This document shows positions 44,121-53,829 of a DNA stretch of 64,000 nucleotides, piece after piece. The stretch is taken from NCBI RefSeq assembly GCF_030813055.1, contig NZ_JAUSTW010000006.1, positions 186,001-250,000 of the forward strand. The letters run 5' to 3'. Position 1 is the stretch's first letter, and every line of letters starts with the position of its first letter. The translations under genes were made by a program, and so were the position numbers. A model generated the notes under the pieces. The model was not told where the DNA came from. It was given only the letters and a program-made list of their open reading frames with translations, and did not search any database. This DNA is from Neobacillus ginsengisoli (GTDB lineage: Bacteria > Bacillota > Bacilli > Bacillales_B > DSM-18226).

Positions 44121-44573
44121 ATGACGGAAATAAAGGGATTGCATGCGGTAATTGAGTTGTGTAACCAATTATTGGATAATGTCGGCTGTGAATTTGTCGG
44201 GCTTGCCCTTCAAAATGAAGTGGGTCCTGATGTTCGTTGGCATTATGCTTCGGGCAATTTAAATGATAAGTATGAACGAATAACCGTTCGTTTCGGTAAA
44301 GGAATCGCCGGAAAAGTTATTTCAAGCGGCAGTGCAATGATAATTTCTGATTTTCCTAATAAAATTAACGGGAAAGTGACAGATTATCCGATCATGCTCG
44401 CTGAAAAACTTGTTTCCTCTTACGCGGTCCCTTTGTTTTTTAATTTTGTTCCCAAAGGGGTATTGCTTATTGGCAATAGAGAAAAGTATGATTTTTCAGA
44501 AGAGGAACAGGAAAGCGTAAAGGAAGCTGCCCATTCCTTAGAAGATGTATTAAAAGGACATATCACACTATAA
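44121..44573 (+). CDS. GAF domain protein (NreA-like nitrate sensor)
   Basis: 150 residues, a single GAF domain. In staphylococci NreA binds nitrate and silences the NreB kinase. Features such as GLALQNEVGPDVRWHYASGN, FGKGIAGKVISSG and SSYAVPLFFNFVPKGVLLIGN match that family in my reading. ATG behind AAGGAGAATC. It lies between regulator and second kinase, which favours an Nre role. Confidence 0.8.
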   Translation: MTEIKGLHAVIELCNQLLDNVGCEFVGLALQNEVGPDVRWHYASGNLNDKYERITVRFGKGIAGKVISSGSAMIISDFPNKINGKVTDYPIMLAEKLVSSYAVPLFFNFVPKGVLLIGNREKYDFSEEEQESVKEAAHSLEDVLKGHITL

Positions 44574-44586
44574 TGGAGGCCATGCG

Positions 44587-45651
44587 GTGGATAGGGAAAT
44601 GAAAAAACCTTTGAACAAGCTCTCCAACCTTGAAAATGAATTAAATAAATCCCTTCAGGAATTGATGGATATTAAGTTTGCACTAGATGAATCATCTATT
44701 GTTGCCATCACCGATTCCCGAGGGATTATTACATATGTAAATGATCAGTTTTGTCACATATCTAAATTTTTAAAAGAAGAACTTTTGGGCCAAGACCACA
44801 GAATCGTCAATTCCGGATACCACTCAAAGGAGTTTTTTGTTGATATGTGGAGAACGATTGGCTTCGGAAAGGTTTGGAAGGGCGAAATCTGCAACAGAGC
44901 CAAAGACGGGACAGTTTATTGGGTAGACACAACCATTGTTCCTTTTTTAAATGATAAAGGTAAACCATATCAGTATATGGCAATTCGTTATGAAATTTCG
45001 GAGAGAAAGCGTGTAGAACGGGAATTGCAAAAAATGATGTCAACGATTATCGATGTCCAAGAGGATGAACGCAAGCGGCTCTCGCGAAATTTACATGATG
45101 GCATTGGCCAAAATCTCTATAGTCATTTGATTACCATTAATCGATTGATTTCAGAAATCGACCATCCGCTTCTTCAGCAAATGCAAACGGAAGCAACCGA
45201 ATTAATTGAAGAAATAAGGGAAATCTCTTGGGAGCTTCGCCCATCCGTTTTGGATGATCTCGGCTTGGTACCTGCCATCCGTTCGTTTCTCAGTCGCTAT
45301 TCAGATCATTACAATATCGATGTTTATTTTGAATGTATGCTGAATCAGCGGTTAAGAATCAGTATCGAACTGACGATTTATCGAATTATCCAAGAGGCGC
45401 TAACCAATATACGTAAATATGCTGAGGTATCGGAAGCGACTGTGACGCTAAGAGAAATGGATGATATCGTCAGGGTGATGATTGAAGATAAGGGGATTGG
45501 CTTTGATAAGATGAAACAATCACGTGGTGTAGGTCTTTTCAGCATGGAGGAACGGACTCGGGCTGTTGGCGGGGAGCTTTCGATATTTTCTTCACCGGGT
45601 AAGGGGACGAAAATTATTTTAGAAGTGCCTATTTCATTCTCTATAATTTAA
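44587..45651 (+). CDS. PAS-containing histidine kinase (HisKA_3)
   Basis: 354 residues. Short coil, PAS domain (about 45-145, ending YQYMAIRYEISERKR), HisKA_3 with RNLHDGIGQNLYSHL, and HATPase with QEALTNIRKYAEVSEA and GIGFDK. Staphylococcal NreB binds an O2-sensing cluster with four PAS Cys; this PAS shows only two Cys, so that cluster is not evident. GTG start after TGGAGGCC; an ATG four codons on is possible. Last gene before a strong terminator. Confidence 0.9.
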   Translation: MDREMKKPLNKLSNLENELNKSLQELMDIKFALDESSIVAITDSRGIITYVNDQFCHISKFLKEELLGQDHRIVNSGYHSKEFFVDMWRTIGFGKVWKGEICNRAKDGTVYWVDTTIVPFLNDKGKPYQYMAIRYEISERKRVERELQKMMSTIIDVQEDERKRLSRNLHDGIGQNLYSHLITINRLISEIDHPLLQQMQTEATELIEEIREISWELRPSVLDDLGLVPAIRSFLSRYSDHYNIDVYFECMLNQRLRISIELTIYRIIQEALTNIRKYAEVSEATVTLREMDDIVRVMIEDKGIGFDKMKQSRGVGLFSMEERTRAVGGELSIFSSPGKGTKIILEVPISFSII

Positions 45652-45693
45652 AAAGAGGCTGACCCGATTGTGTGCGGGGGCAGCCTCTTTTTT
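45650..45693. terminator. Terminator between nre-like genes and glnS
   Basis: AAAAAGAGGCTG..CAGCCTCTTTTTT with inner CCC/GGG pairing. A/T tracts on both sides let it serve the convergent glnS too. Confidence 0.85.
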
Positions 45694-47349
45694 CTATATC
45701 TTAAAGGAACTTTTTAATGAAACAATGCGGTTAAAAACAAGCTTATCTACTGTTGTATGTTTTGGATCAACGTTAAAATAGCCATGTCTAAAGAATTGGA
45801 ATTTGTCTTGCGGTCTGCTTTCTTTCATGTTTGGCTCAACAAATCCTTGTAATACTTCCAGTGATTGCGGGTTTACATGGTCTAAGAAAGTTTTACCTTC
45901 GTCATTTTCCTCTCCGGTCTTATCCAAAATCAGCGGTTCATAAAGGCGGAATTCTGCCGGGACCGCATGTGCAGCTTCCACCCAGTGAATGGTTCCTTTC
46001 ACTTTGCGGCCTGTAAAGCCGGTACCGCTTTTCGTTTCCGGATCATAGGTACAATGAAGCTCTACAACCTCACCCTTCGCATCCTTGATTATTTCTTCAC
46101 ATTTAATGAAATAAGCATGCTTTAAACGAACTTCATTGCCTGGGAACAGCCGGAAATATTTATTAGGCGGATTTTCCATAAAATCGTCCTGCTCGATATA
46201 AATCTCACGTGAAAATGGAATTTTCCGCATCCCCATGTCGGGATTTTCCGGATTGATTTCCGCATCAAGTAATTCAATTTGACCCTCCGGATAATTGGTA
46301 ATAACAACTTTTAACGGTTTTATGATACCCATTGTCCTTGGCACTTTTAATTTTAAATCTTCACGGACAAAATGTTCAAGCATTTGCGAATCTACCGCAC
46401 CTGAGCCTTTGGATACGCCTGTTTCACGGACGAAATCACGAATAGACTCAGGGGTAAAACCTTTTCTTCTCATACCGGAAATAGTCGGCATTCGTGGGTC
46501 ATCCCAGCCATCGACAAATCCCTCATCCACTAACTGCTTCAATTTCCGTTTACTCATGACTGTATTGGTTACATTTAAACGGCCAAATTCAATTTGTTGC
46601 GGGGTGCTTTCCATTTCACATTGTTCAACGACCCAATTATATAATGGACGCTGATCCTCAAATTCGATTGTACAAATGGAATGTGTTACCCCTTCAATCG
46701 CGTCTTCAAGCGGATGAGCAAAAGCATACATCGGATAAATGCACCATTTATCGCCCGTATTATGGTGCGTTGCATGAGCGATACGATAAATGACCGGGTC
46801 ACGCAAATTAATATTTGGTGATTTCATATCGATTTTCGCTCGAAGCACCTTTTGACCATTGTCGTACACACCACCACGCATTTTCTCAAACAATTCAAGA
46901 TTTTCTTCAATTGAGCGGTCACGATATGGACTATCTTTCCCCGGTTCTGTTAATGTTCCACGGTATTCGCGAATTTCATCCGCGGACAGGTCATCAACGT
47001 AAGCTAGCCCTTTTTTAATTAAAAGAACGGCTCTCTTAAACATTTCTTCAAAATAATTCGAAGCAAAAAATAAGTCATCCCATTCGAAGCCAAGCCATTT
47101 TACATCTTCTTTAATCGAGTTAACGTATTCGATATCTTCCTTTAATGGATTGGTGTCATCGAAGCGTAAATGGGTCTTTCCATTAAAATCATCAGCCAAG
47201 CCAAAATTGATAATGATGGATTTTGCATGTCCAATATGTAAATATCCGTTTGGCTCTGGTGGGAAACGTGTAACGATGGTCTCATGCTTTCCAGATTCTA
47301 AGTCTTTTATCATAATATCTTTAATAAAATTAGACGTTTGATTTTCCAC
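45694..47349 (-). CDS. glnS: Glutaminyl-tRNA synthetase
   Basis: Charges tRNA-Gln with glutamine. 551 residues. [16 protein letters not shown] contains the HIGH motif and [11 protein letters not shown] the KMSKS-like loop; the anticodon-binding beta barrels follow. Most Bacillus species lack GlnRS and use GluRS plus the GatCAB amidotransferase, so this is an extra or substitute route probably gained by transfer. GTG at 47349, after AAAGAGG; a TTG three codons upstream is possible. Single gene. Confidence 0.93.
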   Translation of the reverse strand: MENQTSNFIKDIMIKDLESGKHETIVTRFPPEPNGYLHIGHAKSIIINFGLADDFNGKTHLRFDDTNPLKEDIEYVNSIKEDVKWLGFEWDDLFFASNYFEEMFKRAVLLIKKGLAYVDDLSADEIREYRGTLTEPGKDSPYRDRSIEENLELFEKMRGGVYDNGQKVLRAKIDMKSPNINLRDPVIYRIAHATHHNTGDKWCIYPMYAFAHPLEDAIEGVTHSICTIEFEDQRPLYNWVVEQCEMESTPQQIEFGRLNVTNTVMSKRKLKQLVDEGFVDGWDDPRMPTISGMRRKGFTPESIRDFVRETGVSKGSGAVDSQMLEHFVREDLKLKVPRTMGIIKPLKVVITNYPEGQIELLDAEINPENPDMGMRKIPFSREIYIEQDDFMENPPNKYFRLFPGNEVRLKHAYFIKCEEIIKDAKGEVVELHCTYDPETKSGTGFTGRKVKGTIHWVEAAHAVPAEFRLYEPLILDKTGEENDEGKTFLDHVNPQSLEVLQGFVEPNMKESRPQDKFQFFRHGYFNVDPKHTTVDKLVFNRIVSLKSSFKI

Positions 47350-47563
47350 CCTTTTCAACCTCTTTCATTGTATCTACTACTTATTCATAACATAAATATT
47401 GATATTTTTCCATTCTTCCCAACAATTCATGAACAAAACAGGTTAATAAAGAGTTTTTTTACAATATTAGGTTAGTTACAGCAGATTTTTCGCGTATTTA
47501 AATTGGAAAGTAACCCATAAAAAGGCTACAATATTGAAAGTACAAATAGAAAGGGGAAGTTAG

Positions 47564-48550
47564 ATGATTAAGTTTGGTACAGTTGGAACAGGATGGATTA
47601 CCGAATCCTTTATTGAAGCAGCAAGACTTAGTAAACAATTACAGCTAGTGGGAGTCTATTCCCGAACTGCGGATAAAGCGAAAGAACTAGCCAATACATA
47701 TAACGCTCCATATTATTTTACCGATCTTGAAGAAATGGCAAAAAGCGAAGAGATACAGGCTGTTTATATTGCTTCACCAAATTCCTTACATTTTCAACAA
47801 GCCATTACTTTTTTAAAAAATAATAAGCATGTTATCTGTGAAAAACCGATTTTTTCAAATCCGGGTGAATTAGAAGAGGCTTACCGGACTGCGGAGGAGA
47901 ATGGTGTTTATTTATTCGAAGCGATCCGCAATATTCATACCCCTAATTTCCAGATATTAAAAGAAAACCTCTATAAGGCAGGGAAGCTAAGAAGCACCAT
48001 TTTGCCCTATGTTCAATATTCCTCACGTTATGATTTATTCTTGCAGGGGGAAGAGCCTAATATTTTCTCAGCCGCCTACTCCGGAGGAGCTCTGGTTGAC
48101 TTAGGTGTCTATCCGCTTTATTTAGCAGTAGGATTGTTCGGTGAACCGAAAAAAGTTACCTATTTTCCTGTTATATTGCGCAGCGGCGTTGATGGCGGCG
48201 GTACGCTTGTGTTAGAGTATGATGGATTTGTCAGCACGATTCTTTGTTCAAAGATTTCTCATTCTATAATTCCTTGTGAAATTCACGGGGAAAAGGGTAG
48301 CTTCGTCCTCGAAGATGCCGCACCGATTTCTGAGATTCAATTCGTTGACAGTCATACTAAAGAGAGTGAGATATTGAGTGTAGAACAGGAAGAGCAAAAC
48401 ATGGTCTATGAATGTATTAATATTGCCGGAATTATTGAAACGGATAATGTTAACGAATATGAAAAATTAAAAAATTGGAGTAAGATTGTCCTGAGGATTA
48501 CTGAAGAAGTTAGGAAACAAAATAACATTGTATTTGCAGTAGAAAAATAA
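47564..48550 (+). CDS. Gfo/Idh/MocA family oxidoreductase
   Basis: 328 residues. Rossmann GTVGTGWITESF at the N-terminus and the catalytic Lys in CEKPIFSNP; GGALVDLGVYPLYLAVGLFG in the C-terminal domain. NAD(P)-dependent sugar or polyol dehydrogenase; substrate unknown. ATG after AAAGGGGAAG, terminator directly after. Confidence 0.9.
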   Translation: MIKFGTVGTGWITESFIEAARLSKQLQLVGVYSRTADKAKELANTYNAPYYFTDLEEMAKSEEIQAVYIASPNSLHFQQAITFLKNNKHVICEKPIFSNPGELEEAYRTAEENGVYLFEAIRNIHTPNFQILKENLYKAGKLRSTILPYVQYSSRYDLFLQGEEPNIFSAAYSGGALVDLGVYPLYLAVGLFGEPKKVTYFPVILRSGVDGGGTLVLEYDGFVSTILCSKISHSIIPCEIHGEKGSFVLEDAAPISEIQFVDSHTKESEILSVEQEEQNMVYECINIAGIIETDNVNEYEKLKNWSKIVLRITEEVRKQNNIVFAVEK

Positions 48551-48552
48551 AG

Positions 48553-48577
48553 AAAAGCCAGGGAAACCTGGCTTTTT
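48553..48577 (+). terminator. Terminator
   Basis: AAAAGCCAGG and CCTGGCTTTTT around GAAA; a textbook terminator. Confidence 0.9.
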
Positions 48578-48673
48578 GCTTTATGATACCTTCTTGCTGG
48601 TATTACAATAATAAAAAATTATTTGTTAATTTTGCGTTGCTATTGTGACATCTTTATGAAAACAATCCACTAA

Positions 48674-48687
48674 ATGATATAAATCAC
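48674..48687 (+). promoter_or_regulatory. FNR-like box ahead of the NapH-like gene
   Basis: ATGAT-ATAA-ATCAC matches TTGAT-N4-ATCAA except at the outermost bases. Its centre (48680.5) is 41.5 bases before the start predicted from TATAGT (48710-48715). Confidence 0.5.
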
Positions 48688-48709
48688 ACACCCTAATTTA
48701 CCCATTCTC

Positions 48710-48715
48710 TATAGT
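48710..48715 (+). promoter_or_regulatory. -10 of the NapH-like gene
   Basis: TATAGT; start near 48722. No -35, consistent with a class II FNR-activated promoter. Confidence 0.5.
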
Positions 48716-48742
48716 TAAAGTAACGAGAAAGGAGGGAATGTG

Positions 48743-49762
48743 ATGAAATCAAAGAACTGGTATGTTAAACGGCTGAAGCGAAAGCCCGTTCAAATATCGA
48801 GACATGTCGTTCAGGCAGTGTTTCTCTTGTTTTTACTATATGTAGGTCTGCGTTTTTACCAATTTTATATGCATTTTGAAACCTTGGGTCACAAACCTTA
48901 TGTACCTCGGCCATCTGCCGTTGAAGGTTTTTTACCGATCAGTGCCCTTGTAGCCTTGAAGGTATGGTTAACGAGTGGGGAATTTGATAAAATACATCCG
49001 GCAGGCCTGGTGCTATTCACTTTTTTTGTTGGTTCGGGGATTTTATTTCGCAAATCATTTTGCAGCTGGTTTTGTCCCGTCGGAACGGTAAGTGAATGGA
49101 CAGGGCTGCTCGGGAAAAAGCTGTTTAAAAGGAATTTTGAGATTCCCCAGTGGCTTGTTTGGGTATTAACGCCGTTAAAATATTTACTGCTTTTATTCTT
49201 CTTAAAAATGATTGTTTTTGATATGCCGACCTTTGTTGCTAAAGGTTTCTTAACAGACCCTTATAATGAAATTTCCGATGTGAAAATGCTTCTCTTTTTC
49301 TTAAACATCGGTGGTTTTACCTTAAAATTTATCATTGTCATGTTCGCTCTATCCTTATTTTTCAAAAACTTTTGGTGCCGTTTCCTTTGCCCGTATGGAG
49401 CGATAATCGGGCTTGGTTCAATTTTTAGAATTACAAAGGTGTGCAGGAATGAAGATACCTGTATAAATTGTGAAATGTGTACAAAGGTTTGCCCTCAAAG
49501 AATAAAAGTACATAAGAAACAAGTCGTTGCAACGCTGGATTGTACAGCCTGCATGCAATGCGTTGAAGCATGTCGAATTAAAGATACATTGAATATGACC
49601 GTTGCCAATAAAAAGGTCAACAAATGGTTTGTTCCTATTGCTTTCCTTGTTCTGTTTATTTTAGTAGTCGGTTTTGCTAAAATTACCGGTCACTGGAACA
49701 CAATTCTTTCCTATGAAGATTGGAAGCAATTAATTCCGGACACTAATAATATCGGACATTAG
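48743..49762 (+). CDS. NapH/CcoG-like membrane ferredoxin
   Basis: 339 residues, about five spans. Membrane motifs SFCSWFCPVGTVSEW and FWCRFLCPYGAIIG, then two ferredoxin clusters CINCEMCTKVC and CTACMQCVEAC. NapH proteins pass electrons from quinol to a nitrate reductase. Together with the reductase operon 1 kb-scale upstream (ends 42.6 kb) this suggests a shared function. ATG 6 bases after AAAGGAGGG. Ahead is an FNR-like box. Confidence 0.88.
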   Translation: MKSKNWYVKRLKRKPVQISRHVVQAVFLLFLLYVGLRFYQFYMHFETLGHKPYVPRPSAVEGFLPISALVALKVWLTSGEFDKIHPAGLVLFTFFVGSGILFRKSFCSWFCPVGTVSEWTGLLGKKLFKRNFEIPQWLVWVLTPLKYLLLLFFLKMIVFDMPTFVAKGFLTDPYNEISDVKMLLFFLNIGGFTLKFIIVMFALSLFFKNFWCRFLCPYGAIIGLGSIFRITKVCRNEDTCINCEMCTKVCPQRIKVHKKQVVATLDCTACMQCVEACRIKDTLNMTVANKKVNKWFVPIAFLVLFILVVGFAKITGHWNTILSYEDWKQLIPDTNNIGH

Positions 49763-49884
49763 GCTGTTAATTTTTCCTAAAAGATAAGAAAAGCACATAA
49801 TTTCTTTTGCATGGAAGCCCGTCACATAGGCACGTTAGCCGTTCTTCCCCATATAAATAGATTAAAAACTAAAATGGGGGAGTT

Positions 49885-52248
49885 ATGATGTTTGGGAAAG
49901 AAAGAAATTGGAATTTACCATTCCTCCCATATGGTGAAGAATTGCTGTATACAGACTCCCATCCAAAAAGGCCTCATCTTCAATATGCGGATATAGATGG
50001 TGATGGTAAGCAAGAATTATTTGGGATCTACCGTTCCAACCAAGAACTGTACCTATTCACCCTAAAAGAACATTTCGGACACTTTCGATTAATCTCTGTA
50101 GTTAAAGGTACCGGTTATCAAGTCAGTTATTTGGGAACAGCTCACATCACAAGCCAAAAAAAATTTAATATTGTTGTAGGTTGGAAAATTGGAGGTATTT
50201 GGTCAAAATTGTCGATTTTTGAGTGGGCAAATTCAGGATTGAAAGAGAAACAATTAAACGGTGAGTATACGTTTAGCAAAATAGAAATAGCTGACATGCC
50301 CGGCCTTCATGGTAGAGACGGCAAAGCAGAAATTGCTTTATGGATTCATGATACAGGAGAAGCTTACAAGGTTGAAATTTACCGCTGGGAAAAAGATAAA
50401 CTTGTACCAGCACATGATGTAGAGCCGTACTATTTCAAAAAAGTAGTTGAGTACTATAAACAGAAAATCAAAGAACACCCGGAATATTTATTCTATTATC
50501 CATATTTAAAGGATGCCGAAAACAAAGCCGCCCGTCTGTTTGAGGAAAGGGCTGTTTATCTATTTCCGGCATCTATTAAAGAAATTGGCGGAAACAAATG
50601 GGGATATATTGATACAAAGGGTAAATTTATTCTTCCTCTATCATACGAACATGCCGGGGATTTTCAGGATAATGGGTTAGCGATTGTCCGGCTCATGGAC
50701 CGTGTTGGAATTATTGATTCAAAGGGTTATTTTATTGTGAAACCCAAATACGATACTATCAATCCGTTTTCCGAAGGCCGGGCCAGCGTTATTGATTCCC
50801 AAGGCTTTAAAGTGATTGATGAGAGCGGCAAAGAAATAACCTCGAAGGCATACTCTTATATCGGAGATTATAAAGAGGGAAGAGCCATTTTCGCAGATAC
50901 AGACGCAAATGGTCAGTATTTGTATGGCTACCTAACTAGACGGGGAAAAGAAGTGCTCCCGCTTTCCTATGAATCTGCAAGTGATTTTAACGAAGGAAAA
51001 GCAATCGTAAAAATGAAAAATAACAGCTATGCCCTAATTGATCTTACCGGAAAAGTAGTGAATTCTTATTCTTACCCTACTGTCCAAAATTATGGTGAAG
51101 GACTGCTGACTTTTCAAAAGTCAAAGGATGGGAAATTTGGATATATGGATGAACAGGGTAACAGTGTCATTGAACCACAGTTTTCCGGCGCACAGCCGTT
51201 TATCGGGGGTTTGGCGATTGTGAACGTGTCGGATGATTATAAGAACCATTATGGGGTAATTGATCGGAACGGGCATTTTATTATTAAGGCTAACTATAAT
51301 AGCCTTTCAAATCTTGGTGAAGGGCGGTTTGCTATCGGGAAAGCCCTTGACCCTGAAAAGCCTTATCTAGGCTCCAAATACGCTGTTACCGATTCTAAAG
51401 GCCATATTCTCACGGGATTTATTTATAATGATTTAACGCAATACAAGGATGGCCTTGCCTCAGCATATGATGACCAAAAGACTTTCTTTATTGATAAGAG
51501 CGGCAAACGCATGGAACATCTCCCTAATGTAAGCGGAAGGGGTACCCTGGGTTTTGAGCAAACGCTAATCAAAGGAGAAATTGATTTTAGGCTTCTCTAT
51601 TTTGATAAAAATAGTAACCTAATTTGGAAACAAAGCACGATCATTCCGCTCAATAATCAATATTCGGTTATCGAGCACAAATACAAACCGAATAAGGATT
51701 ATTTAGTCTATTATCCGCAAGTTAAAGGCATGGAACATTCAGGTACAGTTAATCAAATATTAATGAACCTATCTGCTGTCAAAGAAATTCCCGCACATAC
51801 TCAACTCGAAGCGAACTATATGGGTGATTTTGACGTAACCTTTTATAAAAAAAATCTCCTCGTTATTGAAATAACCGGTTACAATTATCCATTTGGAGCA
51901 GCTCATGGAATGCCTGTTAGAAAATATGCACATATTGACCTTAAAACAGGTGCGGTGTATCAATTGAAAGATTTATTTAAACCCGGCAGCCCATATGTAA
52001 AAGTCATAAGTGAAATCATTGGTGAACAAATTAAAAGTAATGAGAAGTATTCATACGTCTTCCCGGATACGTACAAAGGAATTCAGGCAGAACAGCTATT
52101 TTTTATCAGTGACGATGCAGTAAATCTATATTTTTCGCCCTATGAAATCGCACCGTATGCTGCGGGTTTTCCGACGTTTTTTATTCCGATTGATGAACTG
52201 AAGGGAATTATTAATCAAAATAGTGATTTTTGGAAATCCTTTCATTAA
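49885..52248 (+). CDS. WG-repeat protein with DUF3298 C-terminus
   Basis: 787 residues. N-terminal beta-rich part (FG-GAP-like ADIDGDGKQELFGIYRS), a linker, then about eight WG-type repeats from 225 to 545 (each x-G-x-I-D-x-x-G, with F/L-x-P-x-Y and G-L/A-I/V-V units), and a C-terminal DUF3298-like domain (DVTFYKKNLLVIEITGYNYPFGAAHG). There is no signal peptide, although many WG proteins are exported. Function unknown. ATG-ATG start after GGGGGAG. Confidence 0.8.
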   Translation: MMFGKERNWNLPFLPYGEELLYTDSHPKRPHLQYADIDGDGKQELFGIYRSNQELYLFTLKEHFGHFRLISVVKGTGYQVSYLGTAHITSQKKFNIVVGWKIGGIWSKLSIFEWANSGLKEKQLNGEYTFSKIEIADMPGLHGRDGKAEIALWIHDTGEAYKVEIYRWEKDKLVPAHDVEPYYFKKVVEYYKQKIKEHPEYLFYYPYLKDAENKAARLFEERAVYLFPASIKEIGGNKWGYIDTKGKFILPLSYEHAGDFQDNGLAIVRLMDRVGIIDSKGYFIVKPKYDTINPFSEGRASVIDSQGFKVIDESGKEITSKAYSYIGDYKEGRAIFADTDANGQYLYGYLTRRGKEVLPLSYESASDFNEGKAIVKMKNNSYALIDLTGKVVNSYSYPTVQNYGEGLLTFQKSKDGKFGYMDEQGNSVIEPQFSGAQPFIGGLAIVNVSDDYKNHYGVIDRNGHFIIKANYNSLSNLGEGRFAIGKALDPEKPYLGSKYAVTDSKGHILTGFIYNDLTQYKDGLASAYDDQKTFFIDKSGKRMEHLPNVSGRGTLGFEQTLIKGEIDFRLLYFDKNSNLIWKQSTIIPLNNQYSVIEHKYKPNKDYLVYYPQVKGMEHSGTVNQILMNLSAVKEIPAHTQLEANYMGDFDVTFYKKNLLVIEITGYNYPFGAAHGMPVRKYAHIDLKTGAVYQLKDLFKPGSPYVKVISEIIGEQIKSNEKYSYVFPDTYKGIQAEQLFFISDDAVNLYFSPYEIAPYAAGFPTFFIPIDELKGIINQNSDFWKSFH

Positions 52249-52251
52249 ACT

Positions 52252-52274
52252 AAGGCAGGTAATCCTGCCTTTTT
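52252..52274 (+). terminator. Terminator of the WG-repeat gene
   Basis: AAGGCAGG and CCTGCCTTTTT around TAAT. Confidence 0.9.
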
Positions 52275-52288
52275 AAATTCGGTTTGAT

Positions 52289-52302
52289 TGACAACGCTTT
52301 CA
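52289..52302 (+). promoter_or_regulatory. cre-like site ahead of kynB
   Basis: TGACAACGCTTTCA has a single mismatch to the cre consensus TGWAANCGNTNWCA. Placed about 55 bases before the start codon. Confidence 0.5.
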
Positions 52303-52353
52303 TGTGGAGGTATTTTTAAAATAGACTGAATATTCATTGGAAGAGGGGAAGAA

Positions 52354-52980
52354 ATGAAAATATATGATATTTCAAGGGAGCTTCAAAATGGGATGCCGGT
52401 TTGGCCGGGGGATACTTCTTTCCAATATGAAGTCTCGTGGTCCAAAGAGGAGAGCGGGTCTGTTAATGTTGGCAGACTTGAATTGAGTACCCACACAGGA
52501 ACACATGTCGATGCACCTTTTCATTTTGATGACCATGGAAAAAGAATTATTGAGCTGGATCTTAATTTATATATTGGCCCGGCACGTGTTATTGATATGA
52601 CTAATAAAGAAAGCATCGGCGCTGCGGATTTAAAAGAAATTCATCTTGATGGGGTTGAAAGAGTGCTATTTCGGACTCTTGCATGGGTAAATCCATCTGA
52701 ATTCCCTGAAAAAATTCCTCATCTAGAGCCCGATCTGGGGCAATATTTAGCTGAAAAAGGTATACGTCTCATTGGAGTAGATGTTCCGTCAGTGGATCCG
52801 ATTGATAGCAAGGAACTAGCCGCACATCACAGCTTGAATGAAAACGGAATTCATATTTTGGAATCTGTTTTCTTAGATGAAGTTGAACCGGGTGATTATG
52901 AATTAATTGCCTTACCGCTTCCATTAGTCGCCGGTGATGGAAGTCCAGTTCGTGCAATACTGCGCTCGCTCCACCAATAA
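52354..52980 (+). CDS. kynB: Arylformamidase (kynurenine formamidase, cyclase family)
   Basis: 208 residues, the KynB length. HTGTHVDAPFHF is the zinc-binding motif; start MKIYDISRELQNGMPVWPGD matches KynB, which hydrolyses N-formylkynurenine in tryptophan breakdown. No kynA or kynU gene lies beside it, so other cyclase-family substrates are possible. ATG after GAGGGGAAG; terminator at 52997. Confidence 0.82.
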   Translation: MKIYDISRELQNGMPVWPGDTSFQYEVSWSKEESGSVNVGRLELSTHTGTHVDAPFHFDDHGKRIIELDLNLYIGPARVIDMTNKESIGAADLKEIHLDGVERVLFRTLAWVNPSEFPEKIPHLEPDLGQYLAEKGIRLIGVDVPSVDPIDSKELAAHHSLNENGIHILESVFLDEVEPGDYELIALPLPLVAGDGSPVRAILRSLHQ

Positions 52981-52996
52981 CAATAGATTGCAAATT

Positions 52997-53026
52997 AAAA
53001 AAGCAGCATCCGCGCTGCTTTTTTTT
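52997..53026 (+). terminator. kynB terminator
   Basis: AAAAAAGCAGC and GCTGCTTTTTTT around six bases; may also serve the convergent small gene. Confidence 0.9.
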
Positions 53027-53037
53027 ATCAAGAGACA

Positions 53038-53382
53038 CTAGATATGTCTCCATCGGTAAATTAACCAGTAGCATCCTAGACCGATTATCATGACAATAAC
53101 AGCTCCCGGGACAACATACGCCTTTACTGAAGGCACCTCTTTAGTGCTAAGTGTTGCGGGATCCTTCGTTCCATGTTCGTTTTTCGCAGCTGCGGTTTTT
53201 TTAGCTGTTATGATAATAGGGGTAGATAATTTAGTGGTAAAAGAGAGCTTATGTTCCTTATGTGGTTGTTTTATTATTTCTCCTCTATTGGGAGTAGAAG
53301 TTCCTAAGTTAGAATAGGCAAATACGTTCGTTCCTAATAGGAAAAACAACAGCGAAGCGATAAAGGAGATTTTTTTAAACAT
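53038..53382 (-). CDS. Small secreted or membrane-anchored protein
   Basis: 114 residues: N-terminal signal peptide (IASLLFFLLGTNVFA), a basic Thr/Lys-rich middle and a C-terminal membrane span (VVPGAVIVMIIGLGCYWLIY) followed by RWRHI. A single-pass surface protein of unknown function. ATG at 53382, nine bases after GGAG. Confidence 0.7.
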   Translation of the reverse strand: MFKKISFIASLLFFLLGTNVFAYSNLGTSTPNRGEIIKQPHKEHKLSFTTKLSTPIIITAKKTAAAKNEHGTKDPATLSTKEVPSVKAYVVPGAVIVMIIGLGCYWLIYRWRHI

Positions 53383-53496
53383 CTTATTCAACTCCGATAT
53401 ATTGTTATCTTGTTGTTTAATTCTATCATCAATATTCGTCAGTTATATCGATTGGAGGGCAATGTTCACAAACCTTTCGAAAATAGAATTGTTTAC

Positions 53497-53510
53497 TTGA
53501 TATAAATCAA
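53497..53510 (+). promoter_or_regulatory. FNR box upstream of the DUF2249 gene
   Basis: TTGAT-ATAA-ATCAA, an exact FNR consensus. Centre at 53503.5; TAATCT (53533-53538) would give a start at about 53545, i.e. -41.5. Confidence 0.7.
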
Positions 53511-53532
53511 TTTAATATGAATTAAATCATGT

Positions 53533-53538
53533 TAATCT
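53533..53538 (+). promoter_or_regulatory. -10 of the DUF2249 gene
   Basis: TAATCT; placed for class II activation by the FNR box above. Confidence 0.45.
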
Positions 53539-53574
53539 TAGTCATAATCCAATTACAAGAGGAGTGCGAATAAG

Positions 53575-53829
53575 ATGAACAGCTTTCAAATTATAGGAAA
53601 ACGGGCAGTAATGGATATTCGGGAGAGAATTGCGAAAGGTGAACATCCCCGTAGAGAAATATTAAACTTTATCAATGCAGCACCTGTTGGAACGATTTTT
53701 GAAATTCATTTACCGCACCGCGGGGAACCGTTAATTGCCAACCTGCAATCGTTAGGAATGAACGTTATTGTCAATGAAATCGAACCTATGCATTTCAGGC
53801 TTATGGCAGTAAAACTTAATGAACTTTAA
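53575..53829 (+). CDS. DUF2249-like small protein
   Basis: 84 residues. The C-terminal half (GTIFEIHLPHRGEPLIANLQ) follows the DUF2249 pattern found near nitrate/nitrite and haem genes; the N-terminus DIRERIAKGEHPRREILNFI is a helical stretch. Function unknown. ATG after GAGGAG. It converges with, and overlaps by 4 bases, the FNR gene. Its promoter has an exact FNR box, so it is probably induced without oxygen. Confidence 0.75.
   Translation: MNSFQIIGKRAVMDIRERIAKGEHPRREILNFINAAPVGTIFEIHLPHRGEPLIANLQSLGMNVIVNEIEPMHFRLMAVKLNEL

Noticed and set aside
47350..47563. T-box leader upstream of glnS
   Set aside because: The gap is too short and has no AGGGTGG-type T-box motif or terminator/antiterminator pair.
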